DNA of 64,000 nucleotides from Planctomycetia bacterium (lineage in GTDB: Bacteria; Planctomycetota; Planctomycetia; Gemmatales; Gemmataceae): contig SXID01000002.1 of the NCBI GenBank assembly GCA_005772955.1, positions 42,593-106,592 on the forward strand, read 5' to 3'. Below, in pieces: positions 63,680-64,000 of the stretch. The notes under the pieces are model-generated. The model did no database searches, was not told the DNA's origin, and saw only the letters and a program-made list of their open reading frames with translations. The number at the start of each line of letters is the position of its first letter. Within the stretch, counting starts at the first letter, position 1. The position numbers were made by a program, and so were the translations under genes.

Positions 63680-63775
63680 AGAGTGGTCCGCTCGCTCCGC
63701 GAGCGGCGCGACGCGCGGTTGAGGTTTCGAGACGAACGTATTCGCGAACCGCTCGCGGAGCGAGCGGACCACTCT
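63680..63775. repeat. Perfect 27-bp inverted repeat
   Basis: The arms 63680-63706 and 63749-63775 are exact complements, beginning AGAGTGGTCCGCTCGCTCCG. The CCGCTCGCTCCGCGAGCGG core is itself palindromic. It separates the last complete gene from the truncated one at the window end. Confidence 0.92.
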
Positions 63776-63810
63776 GAAATGGCGTTTTCGATTCCTCCAC
63801 AAGGGCGGTC

Positions 63811-64000
63811 ATGAACCTGCTCGTGGCGTGGAAAAAGGTGCTGCTGTTCGGTGCGTTCGGCGCGGTCGGCTGTCTGGCCGGCTGGCTCGTCGGCGAGCCG
63901 TATTTGTACGCGACCACGTTCGTCGGCGACTCCGACGGCGCGGGCCGCGCGCCGTCGCTCATCTCCAAGCCGGTGCCGCCTTCAAGCGAACCGCCACCGC
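63811..64000 (+). CDS. Start of a further glycine-rich membrane protein (3' truncated by window)
   Basis: Only the first 63 codons are visible, from ATG 63811 with AAGGGCGG upstream. The N-terminal helix KKVLLFGAFGAVGCLAGWLV followed by GEP resembles the lead segments of the two vWA/zinc-ribbon paralogues upstream (LFGLYGAGGGLLGALLFGE). It may therefore be a third family member or a protein that packs against them. The next residues are Pro/Ser-rich. Nothing can be said about the rest. Confidence 0.65.
   Translation, partial: MNLLVAWKKVLLFGAFGAVGCLAGWLVGEPYLYATTFVGDSDGAGRAPSLISKPVPPSSEPPP

Overview
The window is high-GC, densely packed bacterial chromosome. Gene content and style point to a Gemmata-like planctomycete (order Gemmatales). 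The evidence is a PmoA/DUF6807-type secreted protein, a Gfo/Idh/MocA oxidoreductase, WD40 and TPR proteins, a SMP-30 plus sugar-dehydrogenase fusion, a giant secretin, a MoxR/DUF58/vWA cassette, and many intergenic inverted repeats. The taxonomic placement is inference; there is no rRNA, tRNA, phage, transposase or CRISPR array to anchor it.

Layout. 0-9.3 kb: the end of an oxidoreductase gene, a putative lipoprotein, rsgA, a PmoA-family protein, a TPR protein, a WD40 protein, an 84-residue protein, an alpha/beta-hydrolase fold protein without its usual serine, a two-domain ModF-like ABC ATPase, and a small secreted protein. 9.4-18.8 kb: glycogen synthase, a secreted protein, an unusual sigma-70 family protein behind a 0.7 kb leader, a zinc-ribbon/Clp-N-like protein, a five-repeat secreted protein and thiL. 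18.9-29.2 kb: an AlgJ-like/MBOAT O-acetylation pair, a free-standing E2-type acyltransferase, a nucleotide-sugar operon (degenerate GalU-like protein plus a GHMP-kinase/UDP-sugar-pyrophosphorylase fusion), and a secreted double beta-propeller protein. 29.4-42.0 kb: an eight-gene MoxR-centred cassette (coiled-coil membrane protein, MoxR ATPase, DUF4350/GldG-like protein, ABC ATPase, ABC permease, DUF58, BatA-like vWA, double-vWA protein), mostly with overlapping start and stop codons. 42.2-48.3 kb: a branched-chain aminotransferase, a sugar-phosphate isomerase-like protein and a 1363-residue secretin. 48.7-64 kb: two tandem vWA/membrane/zinc-ribbon paralogues, a membrane P-loop GTPase-like protein, a protein-kinase-like fusion, a membrane-anchored GAP1-like protein, another membrane-anchored protein, and the start of what looks like a further glycine-rich membrane protein.

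The last block is the best candidate for an interesting system. The combination of a double-GTPase-2-like protein, a GAP1-like partner, vWA proteins and a kinase-like protein resembles the NTP-dependent conflict (immunity-like) systems proposed for bacteria with complex or multicellular lifestyles. Here the parts are unusually membrane-bound and the vWA proteins are duplicated. Functions in this block are inferred from motifs and neighbourhood only.

A second theme is the large number (about fifteen) of 30-210 bp inverted repeats of several sequence families between genes. Two sit in frame inside conserved genes (rsgA and the ModF-like ATPase). Others extend the open frames of glgA and the GldG-like gene upstream of the likely real start codons, so automated start calls here should be distrusted.
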